Source: Rossellomorea marisflavi (GTDB lineage Bacteria > Bacillota > Bacilli > Bacillales > Bacillaceae_B). Taken from it: a stretch of DNA of 64,000 bases. The stretch spans positions 1,024,334 to 1,088,333 of the forward strand of contig NZ_LGUE01000001.1 in assembly GCF_001274775.1 (NCBI RefSeq), given 5' to 3'. The notes under the pieces were generated by a model. It was given only the letters and a program-made list of their open reading frames with translations, made no database searches and was not told where the DNA came from. Below are positions 8,406 to 16,867 of the stretch, piece by piece (position 1 is the stretch's first letter; every line of letters begins with the position of its first letter). The position numbers and the translations under genes are program-made.

Positions 8406-9328
8406 GACCCCTTTCGAAGCCCAGATTCGATTCTAAAGGAAAGATCCTGTGTATCCATAAAGCCATGTGCCCCGAATGGAATGGCAAAGCTAGGTGAAGA
8501 ATGACCAATCATGAATCCTTTAAGGGTCGGTTTTCCAGCGGGAATGATATGGTGGTTGATCACTTCATCCAAGCTGAGGGAGCGGTCCCGTTTAACTGGA
8601 TCGCAGTTTTTAAAATCTCCGATGATGATACCGGACGCATCGGATAATTTCCCGGCCATCTTCAATTGGTTGAGCATCCGATCCACTTTATAAGGTTCCT
8701 CATCAATCTCTTCGATGAAAAAGAGTTTTCCTTTTGTATCGATCTCATGCGTTGTTCCCAATGAATTGACCAACAGTGTCAAGTTCCCGCCTACAACGGC
8801 TCCGTCTGCTTTCCCTTCTACCAATGTTTCAATGGTTGAAAGCGACTCTGGATAAATGACATCCTCAGTGCCAAAGAGCTGATCAAAAGATTTCTTTGTC
8901 CACTCCGGTACAGAGTCAAGTCCGATATCAGAGCTTAGCATGGGACCGTGGAAAGTTACGAGACCAGTCTGTTGGAATATGGCCGTATGTAAAAAAGTGA
9001 TATCACTATAGCCCCAAAAAATCTTTGGATTGCGGCCGATGAGGCCGAAGTCAAGATCTGAAACGATCCTTCCTGTTCCCACCCCACCACATGCACAAAT
9101 GATTCCCTTTATTTCGGGATCTCTGAACATGTCATGCAAATCTGCCAGTCGTTCTTCATCCTTGCCTGCAAGGTATCCATTTTTTTCATAGAGATGTTTT
9201 CCGATCACAGGTTCCAGTCCGAGCTCTTTCAGAAAAGGCAGTGCCTTATTGAAGTTTTCGACATTTGGGGGGCTGGCCGGTGCAATCACACCCACTTTAT
9301 CTCCCTTTTGAAGAGGTGAAGCTTTCAT
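8402..9328 (-). CDS. ykfA: Muramoyltetrapeptide LD-carboxypeptidase, S66 (LdcA/MccF) family
   Basis: A 308-residue S66 peptidase. It opens KGDKVGVIAPASPP. The nucleophile Ser108 sits in WGYSDITFLH, with Glu206 (FIEEIDEEPY) and His276 (MIGHSSPS) completing the triad. Family members remove the terminal D-Ala from murein tetrapeptides. The frame opens at GTG 9337, but ATG 9328 lies 10 nt after AAAGGA and matches the family N-terminus, so it is used. It is part of the dpp-ykf operon. Confidence 0.92.
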   Translation of the reverse strand: MKASPLQKGDKVGVIAPASPPNVENFNKALPFLKELGLEPVIGKHLYEKNGYLAGKDEERLADLHDMFRDPEIKGIICACGGVGTGRIVSDLDFGLIGRNPKIFWGYSDITFLHTAIFQQTGLVTFHGPMLSSDIGLDSVPEWTKKSFDQLFGTEDVIYPESLSTIETLVEGKADGAVVGGNLTLLVNSLGTTHEIDTKGKLFFIEEIDEEPYKVDRMLNQLKMAGKLSDASGIIIGDFKNCDPVKRDRSLSLDEVINHHIIPAGKPTLKGFMIGHSSPSFAIPFGAHGFMDTQDLSFRIESGLRKGS

Positions 9329-9397
9329 AGGTAGCACATCCTTTTAGTAGAAAAAGAGGGAGGGACAATGAGATTCCCCCTGTCCTTCCCGCTCCTT

Positions 9398-11023
9398 TTA
9401 TTTTTTGTCCGCCCATTTGAGCTCCATATAGCCTACTGGATGACGGACGATACCTGAAACATCTTCATTTTGCATATATACGTAGTTATAGAAATGGATC
9501 GGGATGATCGGCATATCGTCCATGAGGATTTTCTCTGCTTCGTACATCATGTCGAAACGCTTCTGTTCATCTGCTTCGTTCAAGGCCGATTGGATCAACT
9601 CGTCGTATTTCTTGTTGCTCCAAGCGGTCCTGTTCATGGAATGCCCCGTCTGGAAGTTTTCAAGGAAGTTGATCGGATCTGCATAATCTGCCAGGAAGGA
9701 GCTTCTGGAAAGCTGGAATTTACCTGCTTTTTGTTCATCCTGGAACACATTCCACTCCATATTGGCAAGCTTCACTTCCACTCCGAGATTGTCCTTGAAC
9801 ATTTGCTGCATGGCTTCGGCGATTTTTTGATGAGTGTCACTCGTGCTGTAGGTCAAGGTGATGGCAGGAAGCTTTTCATAGCCTTCTTCCTTCATTCCTT
9901 TTTCTAAAAGACTCTTGGCTTCCTCTACATCCGTCGCGGTAAGATCACCGCTAGTTTTGCGGAAATCGTTTCCGTCGGCATCATTGAACCCACTGGCGAC
10001 AAATCCGTAGGCGGCTTCTTCTTTGTTCTTGGTTACATAGTCGACCATCTGCTTCTGATCCACTGCCATGGAGAACGCTTTCCGGATATTTTTATTTTGG
10101 AATGGCTCCTGATCAAGATTGAACCTGTAGAAGTACGTACCAGCCTGATCTTCTACCTTGACCTTACCGTCCTTGAACAATTCCTCGCTCAGATCTGCCG
10201 GAACGTCTGCCGTATCGAGCTCGCCTGTTTTGAATAATTGATAGTCTGTGTTCGAGTCATTGACCATCGCCCAGTGGACTTCATTTAGCTTCACGTTCTC
10301 TTTGTCCCAGTATTGATCATTCTTTTCCATTACAAAATGGCTGTCATGCTCCCATTCCTTTAATTTGAATGGACCATTTGCCACGAAGCTGTCGGCCTCG
10401 GCAAACCACTGAGGATTATCGGTGGCGACTTTTTCATTGATTGGGAAGAATGCCGGGTTGGCGATGACGCTCAGGAAGTATGCCTGAGGGCTTTTCAATG
10501 TCACTTCGAACGTTTTTTCATCCACCGCTTTCACTTTTACGTCATCTGCACTGCCCTTTCCGGTATTATATGCTTCACCACCCTCGATAAAGTACCCGAG
10601 GAAGGATGCAGGAGATCCGGTTTCTGGATCGAGCAGGCGCTTCCAGGCAAATACGAAATCATTGGCCGTTACATCGTCCCCATTTGACCACTTGGCATTT
10701 TCTCTCAGGTGGAAGGTATAGACTTTTCCATCTTCCGATACATCCCACTTTTCAGCCATGGCCCCTTCCGGCTCATGCTTGTCGCTTAATCTCGTCAACC
10801 CTTCCATTAAGTTGTTCAGCGCTGTCCATGAATAGGAATCGAATCCGATCGGCGGATCAAAGGATGTCGGCTCCGCTCCATTGTTCAAATAAAGGATCTT
10901 TTCCCCTTTCCCGTCCTTTGAATCCTTTCCTTCCGAATTGCTTCCAGCATCTTCGTTGGCCGTACAAGCAGCGAGCATGACAAGGATGATCCCGAAAATA
11001 AACAGCTTGCTCCATTTCTTCAT
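9398..11023 (-). CDS. dppE: Dipeptide/murein-peptide-binding lipoprotein (SBP family 5)
   Basis: A 541-residue lipoprotein. The signal peptide ends in the lipobox LAAC, giving a lipidated Cys anchored outside the membrane. The mature part is an SBP_bac_5 peptide receptor (FDPPIGFDSYSW..., WSNGDDVTANDFVFAWKRLLDPE). It hands peptides to the DppBC permease. It sits between dppD (42 nt) and ykfA (about 70 nt) in the operon. Confidence 0.93.
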   Translation of the reverse strand: MKKWSKLFIFGIILVMLAACTANEDAGSNSEGKDSKDGKGEKILYLNNGAEPTSFDPPIGFDSYSWTALNNLMEGLTRLSDKHEPEGAMAEKWDVSEDGKVYTFHLRENAKWSNGDDVTANDFVFAWKRLLDPETGSPASFLGYFIEGGEAYNTGKGSADDVKVKAVDEKTFEVTLKSPQAYFLSVIANPAFFPINEKVATDNPQWFAEADSFVANGPFKLKEWEHDSHFVMEKNDQYWDKENVKLNEVHWAMVNDSNTDYQLFKTGELDTADVPADLSEELFKDGKVKVEDQAGTYFYRFNLDQEPFQNKNIRKAFSMAVDQKQMVDYVTKNKEEAAYGFVASGFNDADGNDFRKTSGDLTATDVEEAKSLLEKGMKEEGYEKLPAITLTYSTSDTHQKIAEAMQQMFKDNLGVEVKLANMEWNVFQDEQKAGKFQLSRSSFLADYADPINFLENFQTGHSMNRTAWSNKKYDELIQSALNEADEQKRFDMMYEAEKILMDDMPIIPIHFYNYVYMQNEDVSGIVRHPVGYMELKWADKK

Positions 11024-11065
11024 CTGATTTCCCCCTTATGATTTTTAATCTATCAATCTGTGAAT

Positions 11066-12079
11066 CTAACGGATCGTTACATTCACAGCTGAAAGCATGG
11101 CTTGTTTTGCCCGATCATCCTGCAACCAGCAATCCACATGATGATCCTTTGAAAGGCGGGTCTTCTCAGGGTGCACCCTGTCGCATACCTCCATGGCCAT
11201 GTCGCATCTTGCAGCGAATGGGCATCCTGCAGGAGGTGCAAATAAATCCGGGGGTGAGCCGGGTATGGGAATCAGATCCTCCCCTACGAGATCGAGCCTT
11301 GGTACTGAATGGAGGAGTCCCTTCGTATAGGGGTGCTGAGGGGTATAAAATATTTCCCTGCGGGTCCCCTCCTCCACGATCTTCCCTGCATACATGACAG
11401 CGATCCGATCTGCCACCTGGGCGACAACCCCGAGATCATGGGTGATCAGGATGATGGATACACCCGTCTTGTCTTGGATTTCCTTGAATAGCTCAAGAAT
11501 CTGGGCTTGTATCGTAACATCCAGGGCGGTGGTCGGTTCATCTGCAATCAGCACATCTGGCTGACAGACAAGGGCCATGGCGATGACGATCCTCTGCCTC
11601 ATACCACCTGAGAACTGATGGGGATATTGTTTGAGGCGCTCCTCGGGGTTCGGGATGCCCACAAGCTCCAGCATCTTCCGCGCACGCACCCCCGCTTCCT
11701 TTCGAGTAACGTCCTCATGCTGCAGGATTCCTTCTTTGATCTGCTCCCCGATGGTCAGGGTCGGGTTCAGTGCGGTCATCGGATCCTGAAAGATCATGGA
11801 GATATCCTTCCCCCGTATACGCCGCATCTGAGCCTCCGAGCATCTTAAAAGATCTTTTCCTTTGTACAGGACGGACCCTTTTCGGATCCTTCCCGGTGGA
11901 CTGGGGATAAGCCTCATGATGCTTTGAGATGTCACGCTTTTCCCACAACCTGATTCCCCGACAATCGCGAGGGTCTCCCCCTTCTTCACCTGGAAACTCA
12001 CACCACGTACGGCTTGAACTTCGCCTCCATATGTGGAAAACGATACATGCAGGTCATTCACTGATAGAACTTCTTCCAT
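11066..12079 (-). CDS. dppD: Dipeptide ABC transporter ATP-binding protein, OppD type
   Basis: A 337-residue ABC ATPase with Walker A GESGCGKS, signature SGGMRQRI, Walker B plus D-loop DEPTTALD, and the oligopeptide C-terminal extension (GCPFAARCDMAMEVCDRVHP). It energises peptide uptake through DppBC together with YkfD. It starts 4 nt after dppC. Confidence 0.94.
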   Translation of the reverse strand: MEEVLSVNDLHVSFSTYGGEVQAVRGVSFQVKKGETLAIVGESGCGKSVTSQSIMRLIPSPPGRIRKGSVLYKGKDLLRCSEAQMRRIRGKDISMIFQDPMTALNPTLTIGEQIKEGILQHEDVTRKEAGVRARKMLELVGIPNPEERLKQYPHQFSGGMRQRIVIAMALVCQPDVLIADEPTTALDVTIQAQILELFKEIQDKTGVSIILITHDLGVVAQVADRIAVMYAGKIVEEGTRREIFYTPQHPYTKGLLHSVPRLDLVGEDLIPIPGSPPDLFAPPAGCPFAARCDMAMEVCDRVHPEKTRLSKDHHVDCWLQDDRAKQAMLSAVNVTIR

Positions 12080-12083
12080 GGTG

Positions 12084-13034
12084 TTACCTCCTTAATTTCG
12101 GATCCAGCGCGTCCTGCAGACCATCACCCAGGACATTGAAAGAGAACATGGTGAGGGAGATGAAGAGCGCCGGGAAGAACAATCTCCACCAATGCCCCGA
12201 TAGGATCGTCGACAGCCCGTCATTGGCCATGACCCCCCAGCTCGCGTATGGAGCCTGGATCCCCAATCCTAAAAAGCTCAGGAATGCTTCGGCAAAGATG
12301 GCACTGGGAACGGTCAGGGTCATTTGGACAATAATCGGTCCCATTGTATTCGGAAGAAGGTTCTTCCGGATGATTCTTCCCGTTTTCGTTCCAAAGGTTT
12401 TTGAAGCAAGAACGAACTCATAATTCTTGATCTGGAGGACCTGTCCCCTTACGATCCTCGCCATCCCGATCCATCCCGTCACGGTTAGGGCGACAATGAT
12501 GGTCAACAATCCTGGTCCCATGACGACCATAAGCAGGATCACGACCAGAAGGTAAGGAAGTCCGTAAAGAATCTCGACGATCCTCATCATCACATTATCC
12601 GTCTTACCTCCCTTATAGCCTGATATCCCCCCATAGAGGATCCCGATGACAAAATCAATGAGAGCCGCCATGAATCCGACAAACAGGGAGATGCGGGCTC
12701 CGTACCATGTCCGTGTGAAAACATCCCTTCCCATGTCATCCGTTCCGAACCAATGACCGGCTGAAGGCGGGAGGTTCTGGTCGGCAAGAATCTGTTTCGT
12801 GACATTGTGAGGAGAGAGGATCGGACCGAGAATGGCCATGACAATCAGGGCGACCAGAAAAGACAGTCCGAGCATGGCAAGCTTGTTCTTCACGAGTCGC
12901 TTCCACGCATCCTGCCAATAGGAGAGGCTCGGTCTGACGACTGCCTCCCGCTCATTTTTACTCTTATCCAATGGTGCAAACCATTCGTCAGGAACGGTGG
13001 TCACTTTTTCTTCTCGTTTGGGGATCGCCATCAT
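12084..13034 (-). CDS. dppC: Dipeptide ABC transporter permease
   Basis: A 316-residue inner permease with an N-terminal cytoplasmic segment, six predicted membrane helices and the permease signature region (EAFLSFLGLGIQAPYASWG) typical of DppC/OppC. Its start overlaps the dppB stop by 4 nt. Confidence 0.94.
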   Translation of the reverse strand: MMAIPKREEKVTTVPDEWFAPLDKSKNEREAVVRPSLSYWQDAWKRLVKNKLAMLGLSFLVALIVMAILGPILSPHNVTKQILADQNLPPSAGHWFGTDDMGRDVFTRTWYGARISLFVGFMAALIDFVIGILYGGISGYKGGKTDNVMMRIVEILYGLPYLLVVILLMVVMGPGLLTIIVALTVTGWIGMARIVRGQVLQIKNYEFVLASKTFGTKTGRIIRKNLLPNTMGPIIVQMTLTVPSAIFAEAFLSFLGLGIQAPYASWGVMANDGLSTILSGHWWRLFFPALFISLTMFSFNVLGDGLQDALDPKLRR

Positions 13035-13963
13035 CTAGCCTCCTTCTTATGTAGTTTGATCCGCGGATCGAGCAGTCCATATGCCACATCCACCAAGAAA
13101 AGCATGACGATCAGGAAGGCACTGTAAAAGACGGTCGTCCCCATGATGACCGGATAATCACGCTGATTGATGCTCTCGACGAAATATTTTCCCATCCCCG
13201 GAATGGCAAAGATCTGTTCAATGACGAATGTACCCGTCAATATACCGGCTGCCAGTGTACCAAGGATGGTCACAACAGGCATGAGGGCATTTCGGAGGGC
13301 ATGCTTGAACACGATTTTCCACGGGGAGAGTCCCTTTGCCCGTGCTGTCCGGATATAATCCTGGGTCAGGACTTCGAGCATGCTCGAACGCGTCAGCCTG
13401 GCTATGATGGCCATTGGTCCTGTGGCGAGCGCCAAGGTGGGCAGAATCATATGCCTCCAGCTCTGCCAAGTGGCCACGGGCAGAATCTCCCAGTACACTG
13501 CGAATTGCTGAATCAGCATGGTAGCCATGACGAAGTTTGGGATCGAGATTCCCAGCACAGCGAATGTCATGGCCATATAATCAATGAATCCGTTATGTCT
13601 CAGGGCTGCCACGATACCGAGTGTGATCCCGGAAATGACGGCGATGATCAAGGTGATCATCCCGAGTTCGAATGAGATCGGAAAGCCTCTGCTCAGCAAA
13701 TCATTGACCGTCTGGGACGGCTTGGTGATGGAAGGACCAAAGTCCAGTGTCATAAGCGATTTCAAATATAGCCCGTATTGGACCAACAGGGGCTCATCGA
13801 GGTGATAATGGGCTTCAAGATTTTTTTGGACGGCTTCGCTTGTATTGCGTTCTTCGTTAAATGGTGATCCCGGTATGGCGTGCATGAGGAAGAATGTCAA
13901 TGTGATGATCAGCCACAAGGTGATCACCATGGAAACCAATCGCTTCAACAGGTATGTACTCAT
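13031..13963 (-). CDS. dppB: Dipeptide ABC transporter permease
   Basis: A 310-residue DppB/OppB-type permease (MSTYLLKRLVSMVITLW... HAIPGSPFNEER), six membrane helices and the binding-protein-dependent transport motif near ARAKGLSPWKIVFKHALRNAL. The frame opens at GTG 13972; ATG 13963 gives the usual family N-terminus. The ribosome binding site is weak, consistent with coupling to dppA 14 nt upstream. Confidence 0.93.
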   Translation of the reverse strand: MSTYLLKRLVSMVITLWLIITLTFFLMHAIPGSPFNEERNTSEAVQKNLEAHYHLDEPLLVQYGLYLKSLMTLDFGPSITKPSQTVNDLLSRGFPISFELGMITLIIAVISGITLGIVAALRHNGFIDYMAMTFAVLGISIPNFVMATMLIQQFAVYWEILPVATWQSWRHMILPTLALATGPMAIIARLTRSSMLEVLTQDYIRTARAKGLSPWKIVFKHALRNALMPVVTILGTLAAGILTGTFVIEQIFAIPGMGKYFVESINQRDYPVIMGTTVFYSAFLIVMLFLVDVAYGLLDPRIKLHKKEAR

Positions 13964-13977
13964 CAGCTTCACACTTT

Positions 13978-14802
13978 CTAACAGAATGTAGTTTTCATTG
14001 CAAGTTCGGTCATGACAATCATTGCACGATAAGCTTCAAGGATATCTTCTGCATCGAAGCGGACCGTTGTCGAATCCGGTTCCAGGATCGTGCCTGGCAT
14101 GGTACATGCCCATTCAGCCTGACCGTAGTTGGCGAATTCGATGCGAAGGATCGGGTTTTCCGGAGGGATCAGGGGTTTGACTATCGACCGGTTGGAAAGG
14201 GCCGAGAGGGTTTGTCTGGCAAGCAGGTCCGCGGCCTTCTTCGGCGTAAGGCTTTTGGCTACCGACCTGGTTATAGCCTCTTTCACGATTGCCGTCTTGA
14301 CCTCTGGTATCAATTCATTTGCTTCAATGGCTGCCTGATCATCACCCGATACCATGAGAACAGGGACGCCATAGAATCCCGCCACGAGAGCGTTGAACCC
14401 CATTTCTCCTACGGCCATGTCATTGATGTACATATTCCTCACCCCGAAGGTCATGGAGTGGGACAGGACCCCCTTTTTCGATGCCCGTGCATGGTAGCCA
14501 ATAAAAAAAGCACCCGAGAATGACTCGTCCAACCCCTGTACCATGGAAAACGGCTTTGCTCCACCGGTGATCAGGGATGTGTCGGGATGCAGCAGTTCAA
14601 TCATCAGATTATTCATTTGTGAATGGCTGTCATTGACGAGGATGTCAGTGCAGCCTGCTTCAAAAGCAGCAGTGATGACGGCATTCGCTTCATCCGTCAT
14701 GATTCTCCTTCCCCGTTCATAATTGTGCATCCTGGAATCAACGTGGGTTTGATCCACAAGCCCCGAGATTCCCTCCATATCCACCGAAATATAAATCTTC
14801 AC
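13978..14802 (-). CDS. dppA: D-aminopeptidase
   Basis: A 274-residue self-compartmentalising zinc D-aminopeptidase that removes N-terminal D-amino acids from short peptides. The known metal ligands are all present: Asp8, Glu10, His60, His104 and Glu133, plus His115 (GVLSHSM). An upstream ATG at 14820 lies inside the ribosome binding site itself (AAAGGAGG). GTG 14802, 7 nt after GGAGG, gives VKIYISVDMEG, matching B. subtilis DppA in start and length. It is the first gene of the operon, behind a sigma-A promoter overlapped by a CodY-like box. Confidence 0.95.
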   Translation of the reverse strand: MKIYISVDMEGISGLVDQTHVDSRMHNYERGRRIMTDEANAVITAAFEAGCTDILVNDSHSQMNNLMIELLHPDTSLITGGAKPFSMVQGLDESFSGAFFIGYHARASKKGVLSHSMTFGVRNMYINDMAVGEMGFNALVAGFYGVPVLMVSGDDQAAIEANELIPEVKTAIVKEAITRSVAKSLTPKKAADLLARQTLSALSNRSIVKPLIPPENPILRIEFANYGQAEWACTMPGTILEPDSTTVRFDAEDILEAYRAMIVMTELAMKTTFC

Positions 14803-14835
14803 CTTGCGTCCTCCTTTCATAGGAAAATATTATTA

Positions 14836-14850
14836 AATTTTCTTAATATT
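14836..14850. promoter_or_regulatory. CodY-like box overlapping the dppA promoter
   Basis: On the minus strand AATATTAAGAAAATT matches the CodY consensus AATTTTCWGAAAATT at 13 of 15 positions. It overlaps the -10 element and likely start of the dpp operon, a repressing position. CodY control of dpp is established in B. subtilis; here it is inferred from the site. Confidence 0.6.
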
Positions 14851-14876
14851 ATAATAATTAAAGAGGGAAGTGACAA
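14848..14876 (-). promoter_or_regulatory. dpp-ykf operon sigma-A promoter
   Basis: Minus-strand TTGTCA (14871-14876), 17 nt, then TATAAT (14848-14853), about 45 nt upstream of the dppA GTG. Confidence 0.75.
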
Positions 14877-15018
14877 GGTATTTCGAGAAAAAAAGGAATA
14901 AACTCCTAAAAATAGAGCCCTGCCCCACCTTCTTTTCACCCATGGACATCTGAGTATCCTCAAATAATGAAAAAAGATTTTCTTTTTTGGTCGTTTACTT
15001 TAAAATAGAGACTATCAC

Positions 15019-15423
15019 GTGACGGTTAGGAGGAAATCGTTTGGGACAGAGAAACTGAAAATTGGAGAACTAGCCGAGTTGGCGAACGTAACTAAGCGTA
15101 CGATCGATCATTATACGAATATAGGGATTCTAAAAGTCGAACGCTCTCCTTCTAATTATCGCTATTATGATATTTCATGTGTAAACACGATAAGAGAAGT
15201 CAATGATATGAAATCAAGCGGCATGTCTTTGGACATGATAAGGAAGAAAATGATCGAAAAAGATACCGAGGAAATCGACGTACGGGCACTCAGATGGAAA
15301 CTGAAAGACCTGAACACAGAAGTGACGGAGATTCTGAACCATAAAGAACTTTCACAAGCAAAAAAAGACCTTTCCAAAGAAAGTCAAACGCTCATCCAAT
15401 CCCTCCTTCTGCTGTTAAACTAA
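15019..15423 (+). CDS. MerR-family regulator, start uncertain (possible 5' frameshift)
   Basis: A MerR-type protein: the N-terminal winged helix KIGELAELANVTKRTIDHYTNIG is followed by a helical dimer region; about 134 residues in the open frame. The open frame needs GTG 15019, which has no good ribosome binding site. A perfect AGGAGG (15028-15033) lies inside the ORF, exactly 7 nt before TTG 15041 in another frame. That TTG frame reads MGQRN then stops. One extra base near 15055 would fuse MGQRN to LKIGEL, a normal MerR start, so a 1-nt deletion (mutation or assembly error) is possible. It lies 45 nt before the CNNM gene and probably regulates it. Confidence 0.7.
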   Translation: MTVRRKSFGTEKLKIGELAELANVTKRTIDHYTNIGILKVERSPSNYRYYDISCVNTIREVNDMKSSGMSLDMIRKKMIEKDTEEIDVRALRWKLKDLNTEVTEILNHKELSQAKKDLSKESQTLIQSLLLLLN

Positions 15424-15433
15424 ATATTTTACT

Positions 15434-15471
15434 GGGAGGTGAACGTCTTACGTTTGTAAGACGATTCATTG
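15434..15471 (+). promoter_or_regulatory. Shine-Dalgarno and start codon separated by a 20-nt hairpin
   Basis: GGGAGGTGA (15434-15442) lies 29 nt before the TTG start at 15469, too far for direct use. Between them CGTCTTAC (15444-15451) pairs perfectly with GTAAGACG (15456-15463) over a GTTT loop. Folding removes 20 nt and leaves 9 nt, an optimal spacing. An in-frame TAA (15457-15459) rules out earlier starts. The inverted repeat could instead be a MerR operator in DNA. Confidence 0.6.
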
Positions 15472-16779
15472 GACATTGATTCATTATTATTGATTAAGTT
15501 AGCAGCAATTGCAGTCCTTATCGCCTTGACGGCCTTTTTCGTAGCCACGGAATTTGCCATTGTCAAAGTACGTACATCCAAGATCGACCAACTGATCGCT
15601 GAAGGCAAAAAAGGTGCAGTATCGGCAAAAAAAGTCGTGAGCCATCTTGATGAGTACCTGTCAGCTTGTCAGCTTGGGATCACCGTGACGGCACTCGGCC
15701 TGGGCTGGCTTGGGGAACCTACTGTGGAGACCCTGTTACATCCGTTATTCGAGTACTTTCACCTGAACGCGTCTTTAACCCATATCCTTTCATTCGGAAT
15801 TGCGTTTGCCCTTGTCACATTCCTTCATGTAGTCGTCGGGGAACTTGCACCTAAAACCATGGCCATTCAAAAAGCAGAAACAATCACAATGCTCTTTGCT
15901 TCGCCGATCATCTGGTTTTACCGCATCATGTTTCCGTTCATCTGGTTCCTGAATGGGTCCGCACGTTTCTTCGTCGGACTGTTCGGTTTGAAACCCGCAT
16001 CGGAGCATGAGCTGGCCCACTCGGAGGAAGAACTTCGCATCCTCCTTTCTGAAAGCTATGAGAGTGGCGAAATCAACCAGTCGGAACTCAAATATGTGAA
16101 TAACATCTTTGAGTTTGATGAAAGACTTGCGAAGGAAATCATGGTCCCCAGGACGGAAATCATCTCCATCTCAAAAGATGCGACCATGGATGAAGTGATG
16201 GACGTCATTACGACAGAGCACTATACCAGATATCCTGTAGTGGACGGAGACAAAGATAATGTTCTCGGTTTTGTGAACGTGAAGGAGCTTCTGACCGCAT
16301 CGATTCAATCTGCTGATGGAATCGACAGTCTCGAACCATATGTGAATCCTTTGATTCGAGTCATTGAAACCATCCCGATCCATGATCTTCTTGTGAAGAT
16401 GCAGAAAGAACGCGTCCATATCGCCATCCTTCTTGATGAATATGGCGGCACATCCGGTATGGTCACCGTTGAAGACATCATTGAAGAAATCGTAGGTGAA
16501 ATCCGTGATGAATTCGATGATGATGAAGTACCTGAAATCAGGAAAGTTAAAGACGGTCACTACATCCTGGATGCCAAACTTCTCATACAGGACGTCAATA
16601 ATCTCCTGGGCACGAATCTCAGCGATGAGGAAGTGGATACAATCGGAGGATGGTTCCTTTCTGAAAACATCGATTCCAATGCAAGCAAGGAAATCGTCAC
16701 CGAAGAAGGGTACACCTTCAGGATCCATGATAATGACGGTCATCAGATCCACTACCTTGAGGTTGAAAAAACAGTATAA
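15469..16779 (+). CDS. CNNM/CorC-family membrane transporter (HlyC/CorC, YhdP/MpfA-like)
   Basis: A 436-residue protein: DUF21/CNNM transmembrane domain (about 1-190, [19 protein letters not shown]), two CBS domains (about 205-335, [17 protein letters not shown] and [24 protein letters not shown]) and a C-terminal CorC_HlyC domain. Relatives export or handle Mg2+; B. subtilis MpfA is a Mg2+ efflux protein. It starts with TTG, with the Shine-Dalgarno sequence brought close by a hairpin. The MerR-type gene is upstream, probably in the same transcript, and a strong terminator follows. Confidence 0.9.
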   Translation: MDIDSLLLIKLAAIAVLIALTAFFVATEFAIVKVRTSKIDQLIAEGKKGAVSAKKVVSHLDEYLSACQLGITVTALGLGWLGEPTVETLLHPLFEYFHLNASLTHILSFGIAFALVTFLHVVVGELAPKTMAIQKAETITMLFASPIIWFYRIMFPFIWFLNGSARFFVGLFGLKPASEHELAHSEEELRILLSESYESGEINQSELKYVNNIFEFDERLAKEIMVPRTEIISISKDATMDEVMDVITTEHYTRYPVVDGDKDNVLGFVNVKELLTASIQSADGIDSLEPYVNPLIRVIETIPIHDLLVKMQKERVHIAILLDEYGGTSGMVTVEDIIEEIVGEIRDEFDDDEVPEIRKVKDGHYILDAKLLIQDVNNLLGTNLSDEEVDTIGGWFLSENIDSNASKEIVTEEGYTFRIHDNDGHQIHYLEVEKTV

Positions 16780-16781
16780 AA

Positions 16782-16820
16782 AAACAAGAAGGAGCAGGGA
16801 TGACCTGCTCCTTCTTGTTT
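16782..16820. terminator. Terminator after the CNNM gene
   Basis: AAACAAGAAGGAGCAGG pairs perfectly with CCTGCTCCTTCTTGTTT around a GATGA loop. It separates the CNNM gene from the convergent TraB-family gene. Confidence 0.9.
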
Positions 16821-16867
16821 TATCTTTGATTAAAAAATCAGGGGATAAAAGTCCTGACAATCGCCCC

